64,000 nucleotides of DNA from Saccharomonospora glauca K62 (GCF_000243395.2 NZ_CM001484.1:2135202-2199201), one strand, 5' to 3'. Shown: positions 43,179 through 52,749, counted from the stretch's first letter. The notes: generated from the letters alone by a model not told the origin. Made by a program: numbers and translations.

Positions 43179-44012
43179 ATGTCGGCGAGCAACACCGACC
43201 GACTCGCTGAGTCGGTGAACAAGGTCTCGGTGGGTCGTGTGTACGACTATCTGCTCGGTGGGGTGCACAACTACGCGGTCGACCAGGCGTTCGCCGAGGA
43301 ACAGCTACGGCTGCTTCCCGACATCCGCGACTTCGCGGTGTCCAACAGGGCCTTCCTCGGCCGCGCGGTGAAGTACGCCGTCAGCCAGGGCATTCGACAG
43401 TTCGTCGACATCGGATCGGGACTGCCGACCCAGGGCAACGTGCACGAGGTCGCCGACGAGGTGGCGCCGGGAGAGTGCCGGGTCGTGTACATCGACAACG
43501 AGCCCATCGCCAGGGCGCACGCCGAGATCCTGCTGGAGAAGACCGCGGACCCGGCTCGTCACCGTGCCATCGACGCGGACTTCTTCGACGGCGGGCTGCT
43601 GTGGGAGCGGGTGCTTGCGACCGGGGTCATCGACGAGACGCAACCGATCGCGCTGCTCGCGGTGGCGTTGCTGCACTTCATGCCGCCCGAGACCCACCCG
43701 GAGCGGATGCTCGCCTACTACCGCGATCGACTTCCCGAGGGCAGCCTGGTGGTGGTGTCCCACGCCCACATCGACCCGTCGGACACCGAGGCGCTCGCGG
43801 TGGCGAAGAAGCTGACCGAGTCGTACACGAAGAAGGCCAACAGCCCGGCGATGCCGCGCCCGCGCGAGGAGATCGCCGCGTTCTTCGAGGGCCTGGAGAT
43901 GGTGGAACCGGGTCTGGTGTGGCTGCCGGAATGGCGCCCCGAGGGGCAGGATCCGTACAGCGACGACCCCGCGCGGGCGCGTGGCCTGGCGGGCGTGGGA
44001 AGGAAGATCTGA
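43179..44012 (+). CDS. DUF574-family SAM-dependent methyltransferase
   Basis: A 277-residue protein of the actinobacterial S-adenosyl methyltransferase family PF04672 (formerly DUF574). Features are VNKVSVGRVYDYLLGGVHNY (the family hallmark DYLLGG-HN), VDIGSGLPTQGNVHEVA (SAM loop), VVYIDNEPIARAHAEILL and LLHFMPPETHPERMLAYYRD. The family has many paralogues in actinomycetes, often with XRE/DUF397 pairs; substrates are largely unknown. ATG 43179 chosen with AGGAG upstream; 43161 is possible. TGATG overlap with the following PhzF gene couples the two. A dyad at 43011 may control it. Confidence 0.87.
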   Translation: MSASNTDRLAESVNKVSVGRVYDYLLGGVHNYAVDQAFAEEQLRLLPDIRDFAVSNRAFLGRAVKYAVSQGIRQFVDIGSGLPTQGNVHEVADEVAPGECRVVYIDNEPIARAHAEILLEKTADPARHRAIDADFFDGGLLWERVLATGVIDETQPIALLAVALLHFMPPETHPERMLAYYRDRLPEGSLVVVSHAHIDPSDTEALAVAKKLTESYTKKANSPAMPRPREEIAAFFEGLEMVEPGLVWLPEWRPEGQDPYSDDPARARGLAGVGRKI

Positions 44013-44878
44013 TGGCCGACCCGATCCCGGAGGTGGAGGTGCTGCGGTACGCGGCCTTCACCACCGACCCTGCCGGAGGCAACCCGGCGGGTGTGGTGTG
44101 CGAGGCGTCGCGGCTGGACGAAGCGGCGATGCTGGCCGTGGCGGCCGAGGTCGGGTACTCGGAGACCGCCTTCGTCACCGGCGGGGATCCCGAGCGGCGA
44201 CGGTTCGACCTGCGCTACTTCAGCCCCCGAGCGGAGGTGGCGTTCTGCGGGCACGCCACCGTGGCCACCGCGGTGGAACTCGGCCGCCGGTTCGGTGAGG
44301 GCCAGCTGGTGTTCACCACGCCGGCCGGTGAGGTCCCCGTGGACGTCGAGACCGTCGACGGGGGCGTTCCCCGCGCCACGCTCACCAGCGTGGCCACGAC
44401 CTCGCGCCCGGCCGACGAGGCGGTGGTGGACGCCGCGCTGACGGCGTTGCGGTGGTCGCGGGACGACCTCGATCCGCGGTTCCCGCCTCACGTGGCCTTC
44501 GGGGGCAACGACCACCTCGTCCTGGCGGCGTCCTCGCGGGAACGGCTCGCCGACCTCGACTACGACTTCGACGCGCTCGGCGAGCTCATGCGGGCCGAGG
44601 GTTGGACCACGGTGCACCTGTTCCGTCCCGGTGCGCACGGTGAGTTCCACGCCAGGAATCCCTTCCCCGTGGGCGGTGTGGTGGAGGATCCCGCGACCGG
44701 CGCGGCGGCCGCGGCCTTCGGCGGCTACCTGCGGCGACTCGGGCACGTCACCGAGCCCACGACGTACCTCGTCCGCCAGGGCGAGGACATGGGGCGCCCG
44801 AGCGAACTGCTGGTCGAGGTCACTCCCGACGACCCGAGAGTCCGGGTGAGCGGTCGGGCCGTCGTCATTCCGGCCTGA
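44012..44878 (+). CDS. PhzF-family isomerase/epimerase
   Basis: A 288-residue PhzF-fold protein with the catalytic glutamate E51 in GYSETAFV, the FCGHATVATA motif, and the C-terminal-half FPVGGVVEDPATGAAAAAFG. The fold is two similar barrels around the active site. PhzF itself isomerises a phenazine precursor; most homologues have unknown substrates and there are no phenazine genes here. It overlaps the DUF574 methyltransferase stop by one base (TGATG), so both are made together and may modify one small molecule. Confidence 0.88.
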   Translation: MADPIPEVEVLRYAAFTTDPAGGNPAGVVCEASRLDEAAMLAVAAEVGYSETAFVTGGDPERRRFDLRYFSPRAEVAFCGHATVATAVELGRRFGEGQLVFTTPAGEVPVDVETVDGGVPRATLTSVATTSRPADEAVVDAALTALRWSRDDLDPRFPPHVAFGGNDHLVLAASSRERLADLDYDFDALGELMRAEGWTTVHLFRPGAHGEFHARNPFPVGGVVEDPATGAAAAAFGGYLRRLGHVTEPTTYLVRQGEDMGRPSELLVEVTPDDPRVRVSGRAVVIPA

Positions 44879-45298
44879 CACTCACCTCGTGCGACCACGG
44901 GCGACGGTGACCTCGGCGTCGTTCCGTCGCCGAGAATTCGAAGGTCGTGACAAGACGCCGACCGTCGCCAGTGGACTTTCCGGATCGGTCGATGGGCGGG
45001 CGCGGCCCTTTTGCCCGGATCCCTCGGGTGGATCCGGTGTTCCGGCCCGCCCGCACCGGAACGCGAGCGAGGCGTTCGAAACCGTGGGTCCGAATTCCCG
45101 ATGTCACGCCCCGAAGTTGGGACCACGGAGCGGTGAGCCCGACGCTCACTCGTGAGGAGATCGCGTTCCACTCCGAGTACGAGTGTTCCCGTGCGTGGGA
45201 CGGCCGTTCGGGCGGTGTCTCCAGGCGTACCCGAACGGAGCATTACCGAAAGGAGTCAAGCGGTTACATTACAGCGGCGTTGTCAATAGGGAGGTCCG
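44879..45298. other. Gap without a supported gene
   Basis: About 420 bp between PhzF and the DUF6351 gene. Open frames here lack homology and coding bias. The last 100 bp are AT-richer (around 45240-45290) and probably hold the promoter of the secreted DUF6351 protein. No terminator-grade hairpin is evident. Confidence 0.5.
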
Positions 45299-47500
45299 GT
45301 GAGACGAGGGTCGGCGAGGTGGAGTTTCCTCTCGACGGCGGTCGTGGTGCTGGTGTCCACGCTGCTCGTCATGGTGTCGCCGGTGGAAAGTGGCGCCGCG
45401 GAACACGGTGAGCTGTCGTTGCGGGTGCTGTCGGGCCGCGCCGACATGGTGACCGCGGGCGACGCGTTGCTCCAGGTACGGGTCGCGAGGAGGATTCCGG
45501 TGTCCGCCGTCGCCGTGCGGGTCAACGGAACCGACGTCACCGACCAGTTCACTGTGGACTACGGGACTCGAACGCTCACCGGCCGCGTGAGTGGCTTGCG
45601 GGTGGGGCGTAACGACGTCACGGCCTTCGTGCCCGGAGGGGGACGTCCTCGCGCGCAGCTCACCCTGACCAACTATCCCGCCGTCGGGCCCGTCTTCTCC
45701 GGACCCCACCAACAGCCGTTCGCCTGCGAGACCACGAAGTTCCGACTGCCGGTCCTCGGCGAGACGCTCGGCGAACCGATCGACGAGAACTGTTCGATCG
45801 AGACGAGAGTGGACTACTTCTACCGCACCAGCGGCAACGCCTTCGCTCCGTGGCCCGCGAACGCCGCCGACTACCCCGACGACCTCGTGTCGACCACGAC
45901 GTCCGAAGGCAAGCGGGTGCCCTACGTGGTCCGGATGGAGACCGGAACGCTCAACCGTGGCATCTACCAGATGACGGTGTTGCACGACCCGCTCGCGGAA
46001 CCGGAGCCCGGCCCCACCTCGCCCCCGAAGGGGTGGAACGGGCGAGCCATCTACACGCTCGGCGGAGGCTGTGTCAACGGCTGGTACCGGCAGGGCGACA
46101 CCACCGGTGGGGTCACCGACGACTTCATGCTCAGCCGTGGCTACGGCGTCATGTCGTCGTCGCTCAACGTCTACGGCGCCAACTGCGCGGACGTCACGGC
46201 GGCGGAGACGGCGATGATGGTGAAGGAACGTTTCGTCGAGAACTACGGTCCGATCCGGCACACCATCGGATACGGGTGCTCGGGAGGCTCGTACCAGGCA
46301 CACCAGATCGTCGACAACTATCCGGGAATCTTCGACGGCATCATCGTGGGGTGCTCGTTCCCCGAGGTGGGGTTCGGGACGGTCAATTTCATCACGGACG
46401 CCTGGCTGCTGCACGAGTACTTCACCGGAAGCGACCTCGACTGGTCGATGGAACAGAAACGCGCCGTCACGGGATTCCTGCGGTACGAGACGGCGCCGAA
46501 CGTGGCCGTCGGGGCGCGTCGCATCTCCCCGACGGCGTACTGCGACATGGTTCCCGCCGAGCAGCGGTACCACCCGGAGACCAATCCCGACGGCGTGCGG
46601 TGCGGGGTGTACGACCACGCGGTCAACGTGTACGGCCGCGACCCCGAGACGGGATTCGCACGCAGACCGCTCGACAACGTGGGCGTCCAGTACGGACTGA
46701 AGGCCCTCAACGACGGCGTCATCACGGTCGAGGAGTTCCTCGACCTGAACGCGAACATCGGTGGTTTCGACCACGACGCCAACCTCGTGCCCGAACGCAC
46801 GGAGGGCGATCTCGACGCGATCCGTATCGCCTACCGCACCGGACGGCTCACGAACGGCGGCGGTGGGCTCGCCACCGTCCCGATCATCGACTACCGCGCG
46901 TACACCGACGACAGTCCCAACGGCGACATCCACGTGCGCTACCACACCTTCTCGATGCGGGAACGGTTGCGCGCGGCCAACGGTTCGGCGGCCAACCACG
47001 TCAGTCTGCTCGAGGACAATCGCTACGGCGGGTTCAGCACGCGCAGTCCTCTGCTGCGCAGCGCCATCGTCAACATGGACCGATGGTTGACCAACTTGGA
47101 GAAATCAGGGGCGGCTCCTTTCGACATCGACGACATCGCTGAGGCGAAACCCGCGTCGTTGCGGGAGGGCTGCTATTCCCGCGACGAGGAGCCCGTCTTC
47201 GTGGCGCAGCCCTTGGACCGCGATCCGGCGAGTGAGTGCGAACAGTGGTATCCGTCGGCGTCCTTCCCCCGTGAGGTGGCGGGGGAGAGCGTGGCCGCCG
47301 ACATCATCAAGTGCAGTCTCAAACCGGTGGACCCGGCGGACTACGAGGTCGCGTTCACCGACGAGCAATGGCGGCGGTTACGCGAGATCTTCCCCGACGG
47401 GGTGTGCGATTACTCCCGGCCGGGGGTGCAGCAGCAGGGACTGCAGGGCACGTGGCTGCGCTATCCGATAGCGGGAGTGGCTCAGAGCACCGACCGGTAG
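45299..47500 (+). CDS. Secreted DUF6351-family hydrolase-like protein
   Basis: A 733-residue protein with a signal peptide (about residues 1-34, ending SGAAE). An N-terminal Ig-like beta domain (RIPVSAVAVRVNGTDVTDQF) is followed by a large alpha/beta-hydrolase-like region. A nucleophile elbow is visible as GYGCSGGSYQ, with GRAIYTLGGGCVNGWYRQG before it. The order resembles DUF6351 proteins, distantly related to tannase/feruloyl esterases. Several conserved cysteines fit an extracellular protein with disulphides. Activity unproven; an esterase on plant or polymer substrates is likely. GGGAGG precedes GTG 45299. Its 3' end overlaps the convergent GT4 gene by 19 bp. Confidence 0.8.
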   Translation: MRRGSARWSFLSTAVVVLVSTLLVMVSPVESGAAEHGELSLRVLSGRADMVTAGDALLQVRVARRIPVSAVAVRVNGTDVTDQFTVDYGTRTLTGRVSGLRVGRNDVTAFVPGGGRPRAQLTLTNYPAVGPVFSGPHQQPFACETTKFRLPVLGETLGEPIDENCSIETRVDYFYRTSGNAFAPWPANAADYPDDLVSTTTSEGKRVPYVVRMETGTLNRGIYQMTVLHDPLAEPEPGPTSPPKGWNGRAIYTLGGGCVNGWYRQGDTTGGVTDDFMLSRGYGVMSSSLNVYGANCADVTAAETAMMVKERFVENYGPIRHTIGYGCSGGSYQAHQIVDNYPGIFDGIIVGCSFPEVGFGTVNFITDAWLLHEYFTGSDLDWSMEQKRAVTGFLRYETAPNVAVGARRISPTAYCDMVPAEQRYHPETNPDGVRCGVYDHAVNVYGRDPETGFARRPLDNVGVQYGLKALNDGVITVEEFLDLNANIGGFDHDANLVPERTEGDLDAIRIAYRTGRLTNGGGGLATVPIIDYRAYTDDSPNGDIHVRYHTFSMRERLRAANGSAANHVSLLEDNRYGGFSTRSPLLRSAIVNMDRWLTNLEKSGAAPFDIDDIAEAKPASLREGCYSRDEEPVFVAQPLDRDPASECEQWYPSASFPREVAGESVAADIIKCSLKPVDPADYEVAFTDEQWRRLREIFPDGVCDYSRPGVQQQGLQGTWLRYPIAGVAQSTDR

Positions 47501-48504
47501 ATCCGCTCGTAGCGGTCGGCCATCATCTCGACGTCGAAGCGGAGCTCGGCTTCCCGACGGCAGTCGTGGGGGGAGAGCTCGTCGACGCGTTGGATGGCCA
47601 GGCTCAGGTTCTCGACGTCGTCGCACACGTATCCGGTCCGGCCGTGGGTGACGACTTCGGGGACCGAGCCCCGCCGGAAGCCGACCACCGGGGTGCCGCA
47701 TGCCATGGCCTCGACCATGACGATGCCGAAGGGTTCCTCCCAGCAGACGGGGAAGACGAGGCAGCGGGCGCCCTGGAGCAGTTCCACCTTGGTGGCGCGA
47801 TCGGCCTCCCCGAGCCATTCGACCCCCTCGCCGAGCAGGGGAGCGATCTCGCGGTCGAAGTAGGCTTTCTCCTCGGGTTCGCGGCACTTCGCGGCGATCT
47901 TGAGGTGGATTCCGGCGCGGCGAGCCGCGGCGATGGCCTGGGGGATGCCCTTCTCGGGGCAGGATCGTCCGAGGAAGAGCGCGTAGTCGTCCTTGTCCTC
48001 GCGGAAGGGGAAACGGTCCACGCGAACGGCATTGTGGACGGTGCCGACCCAGTTGAGGTCCGGGGAGAGTCGTCGCTGGGCGTCCGAGACGGCGACGAGG
48101 TGCACGCTGTCGCCCAGACCGCGGTAGTACCGGCCCATCTCGCCGTTCACGGGCCCGTGGGCGGTGAGAACGGTCGGCATGGTGCGGCCGCGTGCCATGA
48201 GGGGGCCCGCGAGGCTGTGGTCGTGCACGACGTCCGGGTCGATCTTCTCGATGATCTCGGTCAGTTCCGCGGCGTGCGTCACTTCGGGAAGCACCTGGCC
48301 GAGCCGATCCTCGTTCGGCCGGTCGTAGGTCGGCACGAAGTCGGCGGGGGTGCCGTTACGGCCGACGCCGACGAGGGTGATGTCCAGTCCGCGGAGGGTG
48401 AGCTGTTCGATGAGATCGCTGGCCATGGCCTCGATGCCACCGTAGGCGGTGGGAGGAAGCTCGAACCACGGGGGAGCGATCATAGCGATTCTGGGTTCTC
48501 TCAT
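47482..48504 (-). CDS. GT4-family glycosyltransferase
   Basis: A 340-residue GT-B glycosyltransferase: MREPRIAMIAPPWFELPPTA, YGGIEAMASDLIEQLTLRG, DPDVVHDHSLAGPL, ALFLGRSCPEKGIPQAIAAA, and the EX7E motif in CWEEPFGIVMVEAMACGTPV. This type often glucosylates or mannosylates small acceptors. It is 60 bp downstream of an amylo-1,6-glucosidase-like gene on the same strand, a pairing seen in many actinobacterial and proteobacterial genomes, possibly for storage-glucan or compatible-solute metabolism. Specificity unknown. Confidence 0.88.
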   Translation of the reverse strand: MREPRIAMIAPPWFELPPTAYGGIEAMASDLIEQLTLRGLDITLVGVGRNGTPADFVPTYDRPNEDRLGQVLPEVTHAAELTEIIEKIDPDVVHDHSLAGPLMARGRTMPTVLTAHGPVNGEMGRYYRGLGDSVHLVAVSDAQRRLSPDLNWVGTVHNAVRVDRFPFREDKDDYALFLGRSCPEKGIPQAIAAARRAGIHLKIAAKCREPEEKAYFDREIAPLLGEGVEWLGEADRATKVELLQGARCLVFPVCWEEPFGIVMVEAMACGTPVVGFRRGSVPEVVTHGRTGYVCDDVENLSLAIQRVDELSPHDCRREAELRFDVEMMADRYERIYRSVL

Positions 48505-48564
48505 GTTGGCCCCAATTCCCGTGGGGGGATGGGGTAAACGACGCGGTCGCCAATGTCCTTCGAC

Positions 48565-50637
48565 CTAATGAATTAATTCGATACCTGACGGCAGATGGCC
48601 GACGCGGACTTCGGTTCCCCTCGCTTCGACGGAAATGCGACTTCCCCCGAGCGGAACGTCGTCGATCAGCAACGCCCCGAAGGATTCCGGGAGCGCGGGG
48701 GAGACCCGGAGCCTGCGGTGGGGGAGCGAGGGCTGGAACCGCAGCAGTGTGCGGAGCAGGTGCACCGGCGCGGCCGAGGCCCACGCCTGGGGCGAGCAGG
48801 AGGTGGGGTAGGGGACGGGAGTGTCGTACTCGGAACGGTCGAAACCGCACATGAGCTCGGGAAGTCTGCCGTCGAACGCGTCGGCGGCGTCGAAGATCGC
48901 CACGGCGACGCGCTGGGCGTGCTCGACGAACCCGTAACGCATGAGGCCCGCCGCGATCAGGGCGTTGTCGTGCGGCCACACGGAGCCGTTGTGGTAGCTC
49001 ATCGGGTTGTAGGCGCCCATGTCCGACGCCAGCGTGCGAATTCCCCAGCCGCTGAACATTTGGGGGGACAGCAGGGAATTCGCGACGGAGGTCGCGCGGG
49101 ACTCGTCGACGATTCCCGTCCACAGACAGTGACCGATATTTGACGCTACGGAATCGATGGGTCGTTTGTCGCCGTCGAGCCCCAGTGCGTAACGGCCGAG
49201 TTCGGGCAGCCAGAACCGTTCGTTGAATCGCTTTTTCAACTCGGCGGCCCGATGTCGCCAGTACCGGCCGCCCTCGTGGTCGCCGAAGTCCTCGGCCAGC
49301 TCCGCCCTCGCCGTGAACGCGCCGTAGACGTAGCCCTGCACCTCGCACAGGGCGATGGGGGAGCGGGCGATGGTACCGTCGGCGAAGTTCACCCCGTCCC
49401 AGGAGTCCTTCCAGCCCTGGTTGACGAGTCCACGTTCCGTGGCGCGGTGGTACTCGACGAACCCGTCGCCGTCGCGGTCGCCGTAGTCGTCGATCCAGGC
49501 GAGCGCGCGATCGGCGTGGTCGAGCAGTGCCTCGACGCGGTCCCTGCCGATGCCCCACCGGCTGAGTTCGCCGAGCAGCATGACGAACAGCGGGGTGGCG
49601 TCCACGGTGCCGAAGTAGATGTGGCTGCCGCCGAGGGCCAGGGAGGCGTCGGCGCCGAAGCGCACCTCGTGCAGGATGCGTCCGGGTTCCTCCTCGCTGT
49701 CCGGGTCGACCTTGGTGCCCTGGTGGTGGGCGAGGGTCTGTACGGTGCCGAGGGCGAGCGTGGGGTCGATGGCCAACGACATGAACGACGCCAGCAGCGA
49801 GTCCCTCCCGAACAGCGCCATGAACCACGGCGCGCCCGCGGCGACGGCGACGTCGTTGGGGCGTTCGGGGTCGAACATGCGCAGGGCACCGAGGTCCTCG
49901 CGGCTGCGTTGCAGGGTGGTGGCGAGGGCTCGGTTGTCGGAGTACCGCAGCACGGGGCTCTCCTCGCGCCAGCGGCGGGCGAGCACGGCGGGCCGGGAGT
50001 GTTCGACCGGGCGTTCCCTGGGGAACAGCGGGGCGATCGGGGTGCCGTCGATGACGGGCAGGGCCGCCACGGAGGCGTACCACTCCTCGCCGGGAGCGAC
50101 GGTGACGCGGAAGCTGACGCGGTCGCGGGAGTAGTCGGCGGGGCTGCCGTCCAGGGTCTGCCCGGTGATCCGCACGCCCCTGCTGGTGGAGTCGAGGTAT
50201 CGGGTCAGGTGGAGCCCCGTGCCGGTGACCTCCACCGCGTGGTGTCCCTTGTCGCGGATGCGGCCCGCCTTGACCTCGAACACGTCGGCGAAGTCCGCGG
50301 TCACCCGCACGCCGACGGTGCAGGTGACCTTCGTGCGGCCGTAGTTGCGGAGGATGAGGTCCTCGCGCATGCCGCCGCCGACGTAGCGTTCGCGGCGCAC
50401 CAGCAGCGAGCTCTCACCCTCACCCTCGCCGGAGTGGGCGCGGCCGACGAACCGGGCGTGGAACGGCTCGGGAATCTGCACGGTGATCGGCTCGACGGGA
50501 CGGCCGTCGACGCGCAGGTTCCAGCCGGACAGGATGCGGGTGTCCTGGTAGAACGTGCCCTGCGCGAGCGCGTCGCCGAACTCGCCGTCGTCGCCGCACA
50601 CGCAGAACGAGGTTCCGTGGACGAGGGTCACGGTCAT
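48565..50637 (-). CDS. Amylo-alpha-1,6-glucosidase / glycogen debranching-type protein
   Basis: A 690-residue protein with an N-terminal beta-sandwich (GDDGEFGDALAQGTFYQDTR, ILSGWNLRVDGRPVEPITVQ) typical of the GDE_N_bis domain. A (alpha/alpha)6-barrel GDE_C domain follows: GAPWFMALFGRDSLLASFMS, DPDSEEEPGRILHEVRFG, LVNQGWKDSWDGVNFADG and YHNGSVWPHDNALIAAGLMR. The acidic residues in GWKDSWD and the GSVWPHDN motif mark the GH15/GH133-like catalytic cleft. Family members debranch glycogen or process glucosyl solutes; the paired GT4 suggests a shared carbohydrate. Start ATG 50637. Confidence 0.88.
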   Translation of the reverse strand: MTVTLVHGTSFCVCGDDGEFGDALAQGTFYQDTRILSGWNLRVDGRPVEPITVQIPEPFHARFVGRAHSGEGEGESSLLVRRERYVGGGMREDLILRNYGRTKVTCTVGVRVTADFADVFEVKAGRIRDKGHHAVEVTGTGLHLTRYLDSTSRGVRITGQTLDGSPADYSRDRVSFRVTVAPGEEWYASVAALPVIDGTPIAPLFPRERPVEHSRPAVLARRWREESPVLRYSDNRALATTLQRSREDLGALRMFDPERPNDVAVAAGAPWFMALFGRDSLLASFMSLAIDPTLALGTVQTLAHHQGTKVDPDSEEEPGRILHEVRFGADASLALGGSHIYFGTVDATPLFVMLLGELSRWGIGRDRVEALLDHADRALAWIDDYGDRDGDGFVEYHRATERGLVNQGWKDSWDGVNFADGTIARSPIALCEVQGYVYGAFTARAELAEDFGDHEGGRYWRHRAAELKKRFNERFWLPELGRYALGLDGDKRPIDSVASNIGHCLWTGIVDESRATSVANSLLSPQMFSGWGIRTLASDMGAYNPMSYHNGSVWPHDNALIAAGLMRYGFVEHAQRVAVAIFDAADAFDGRLPELMCGFDRSEYDTPVPYPTSCSPQAWASAAPVHLLRTLLRFQPSLPHRRLRVSPALPESFGALLIDDVPLGGSRISVEARGTEVRVGHLPSGIELIH

Positions 50638-50682
50638 GCCAGGACCTCCTCGGCGTGGTCGTTCCAGATCACGACCGCGGGG

Positions 50683-51213
50683 TCAGTGCTCGGAGCCTTC
50701 CTGCCACTCGTACACGCCCGCGCCGAGGGCGTAGGACAGATGACCGCCGAGCGCGCCGCCCGTCGCGACCGCGGCCAGGCCGAGGACGCTCCACAGTGTT
50801 CCGGCGCCGTGAGAGCCTCGGGTCCGGCAGCGATGTGAGGAAAGGTAACACGCTTCCGCGGCGAGATTGGCCAGTAAGTGAAGCAGGCCGACGCGTCGCT
50901 GCACGGTGGACAGTCGGGAGAACTCGGCCAGTCCGGTGACGACGGCGGCCGGTGCGGTGAGAATCCCGAGAGCGACGAGTCGGCGCGCGGCTCTGCGATC
51001 GCCGAGGAGGTCGAACACGGCGGAGCAGACCCAGGCCCCGATGGGCACGGTGACGAGCAGTGGGTGTGCGGGGTGTCCGATCCAGGCGCCGCGCAGGGTT
51101 TTGTCCACGATGTCGTTCCGCAACAGCCGGCGCAGCCGGTGGGCGAGTGCCTCGGCCACGTCGTCGATGCGGTCCACGGACTCGGAGGCGCGAAGTAGTC
51201 GAGGGAGTGTCAT
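50683..51213 (-). CDS. DUF2231-domain membrane protein
   Basis: A 176-residue protein with four hydrophobic segments. The DUF2231 hallmark is GAWIGHPAHPLLVTVPIGAW, where HPAHP is conserved, followed by LGDRRAARRLVALGILTAPA and GHLSYALGAGVYEW. Family function unknown; members often accompany redox or cytochrome proteins. I start at ATG 51213 (MTLPRLLRASES), the usual family start; an open frame runs 32 codons further but is not conserved. It lies 45 bp upstream of the debranching-enzyme gene on the same strand and may be co-transcribed. Confidence 0.8.
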   Translation of the reverse strand: MTLPRLLRASESVDRIDDVAEALAHRLRRLLRNDIVDKTLRGAWIGHPAHPLLVTVPIGAWVCSAVFDLLGDRRAARRLVALGILTAPAAVVTGLAEFSRLSTVQRRVGLLHLLANLAAEACYLSSHRCRTRGSHGAGTLWSVLGLAAVATGGALGGHLSYALGAGVYEWQEGSEH

Positions 51214-51334
51214 CTGGGCTGTGGTACCCGCTTCCGCGGTGGTCAATCCGGAGGCACGAACTTCGGCCACTCCGGTGATGTCGAGCTCGGACCGGTAACG
51301 GAGCGGCAATCACCGGATCGAGTGACACGCAATG

Positions 51335-51352
51335 TGTATAACGACCTATACG
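51335..51352. promoter_or_regulatory. GTATA-N6-TATAC dyad, copy 2
   Basis: TGTATAACGACCTATACG, one base different from the element at 43011-43028. GTATA is at 51336-51340 and TATAC at 51347-51351. It lies in the divergent region between the DUF2231 gene and the small gene at 51425, about 75 bp from the latter. Confidence 0.65.
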
Positions 51353-51424
51353 CGGGGGCTTTGGGAAGACCGAACCGCCTCTGTACCACGCATGTGACAG
51401 TCAACTCCGGGTATCCACACAAGC

Positions 51425-51778
51425 ATGGGGCTGGAGAACATCTGGGTGGCCACACTCACCGGTGGACTGATCAGGGCCGACTGCATCGTGGGTGTCGAAA
51501 GCCATCAGACCCCGGAGTTGACGGGCAAACCGGCGCGCTGGCTGCTCGACATCACGCTCGCCGTGCCCGCGGGCAGCGGTACGGGGGACGGGTGGGAGAT
51601 CTCCCAACTCCACCGCACGTTGGCGCAGACCGACAGCTACCCGGCCCATGCGGCGGAGGAGCTCGCCCGCACCCTCGACCGGTTGCGGCGCGACGGCTCG
51701 GCGGGCCTGTTGCGAGCCGTCACCCGCCACGAGAGCCTCCGGTTCGAGTTCCTCCCATTCGACCGGGACGATTCGTGA
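51425..51778 (+). CDS. Hypothetical actinobacterial protein
   Basis: A 117-residue soluble protein, MGLENIWVATLTGGLIRADC, then VGVESHQTPELTGKPARWLL and SQLHRTLAQTDSYPAHAAEE. No domain recognised. Codon bias is strongly coding-like. It is likely controlled by the GTATA-N6-TATAC element 75 bp upstream, shared with the DUF574 methyltransferase gene at 43179. Convergent with the BASS transporter gene, 2 bp apart. No ribosome-binding site is obvious before the ATG. Confidence 0.65.
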   Translation: MGLENIWVATLTGGLIRADCIVGVESHQTPELTGKPARWLLDITLAVPAGSGTGDGWEISQLHRTLAQTDSYPAHAAEELARTLDRLRRDGSAGLLRAVTRHESLRFEFLPFDRDDS

Positions 51779-51780
51779 CC

Positions 51781-52749
51781 TCACGCGGGTTCGGACCGCT
51801 GTTGCGGTTCGCGTACCGGGTGCCTGGCCCAGTAGGTCGCCAACGCCGCGCCGGACACGTTGTGCCACACCGAGAACAGTGCGGCGGGCAACGCGGCCAG
51901 CGGGGTGAAGTGGGTGGTCGCGAGGCTGGCCGACAGCCCGGAGTTCTGCATCCCGACCTCCACGCTCACCGCGCGACACGCGGTCTCGTCGAGGCGGGCC
52001 ACCTTCGCGACGAGGTAACCCAGCCCCAGGCCCAGCCCGTTGTGCACGATGACCGCCCCGACGAGCAGCAGCCCACTGGTGACCACCACGTCGGCGTTGG
52101 CCCCGACGACCCCGGCGACCACGACGACGACGCCGGTGACCGACACCAGCGGTAGGTACGGCGTCACCCGGTCCACGAGCGCCCCGGCCAGGGCCCGCAC
52201 GACCACGCCCGCCAGCACGGGGACGAGCACCACCTGCACGATCGAGAAGAACAGGTCCCCGAAGCCCACGGGCAGCTCCGAGCCCGCGAGCCACAGCACC
52301 CACAGCGGCGTGATCAGCGGTGCCAGCATCGTGGCTATGGAGGTGAGCGTCACCGACAGGGCGACGTCGCCGCGGGCGAGGTAGACGATGACGTTGGACG
52401 CGGTGCCTCCGGGGGCGGCGCCCACCAGCACCATCCCGGCCAGTAGCAGGCCGGAGAGCCCGAACAACCAGCTCACCGCCACCGCCGCCAGCGGCATGAC
52501 GAGGAACTGCGAGCACAGGCCGATCAGTACGGCCCACGGGCGGCGCAACACCAGCGCGAAGTCGTTGACCCGCAGCGTCAGCCCCATCCCGAACATGATC
52601 ACGCCCAGCAGCACGGGCACGGCGTCGGACAGTACCGCCGTCTGGTCGGGCAGTGCCAGCCCGACCAGCCCGCCGAGGAGCACGAGGACCGCGAACCAGC
52701 GGGAGACGAAGTCGGCCAGCGCCGCGATCGGACCACGTCGGGTGCTCAT
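51781..52749 (-). CDS. BASS-family (bile acid:sodium symporter-type) transporter
   Basis: A 322-residue membrane protein with about ten helices. Family motifs are GVIMFGMGLTLRVNDFALVL, LVGAAPGGTASNVIVYLARG and the second-half crossover EVGMQNSGLSASLATTHF, forming the Na+-site region (AAPGGTASN and VEVGMQNS). BASS proteins import organic anions such as pantoate, pyruvate or bile acids with sodium; the substrate here is unknown. ATG 52749 (MSTRRGPIAAL) has GGGGAT upstream. Convergent with the hypothetical gene at 51425. Confidence 0.9.
   Translation of the reverse strand: MSTRRGPIAALADFVSRWFAVLVLLGGLVGLALPDQTAVLSDAVPVLLGVIMFGMGLTLRVNDFALVLRRPWAVLIGLCSQFLVMPLAAVAVSWLFGLSGLLLAGMVLVGAAPGGTASNVIVYLARGDVALSVTLTSIATMLAPLITPLWVLWLAGSELPVGFGDLFFSIVQVVLVPVLAGVVVRALAGALVDRVTPYLPLVSVTGVVVVVAGVVGANADVVVTSGLLLVGAVIVHNGLGLGLGYLVAKVARLDETACRAVSVEVGMQNSGLSASLATTHFTPLAALPAALFSVWHNVSGAALATYWARHPVREPQQRSEPA

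Noticed and set aside
45085-45115. Second T-arm-like sequence (GTGGGTCCGAATTCCC)
   Set aside because: No cloverleaf can be drawn; similarity to the stretch at 11375 is limited to a few bases.
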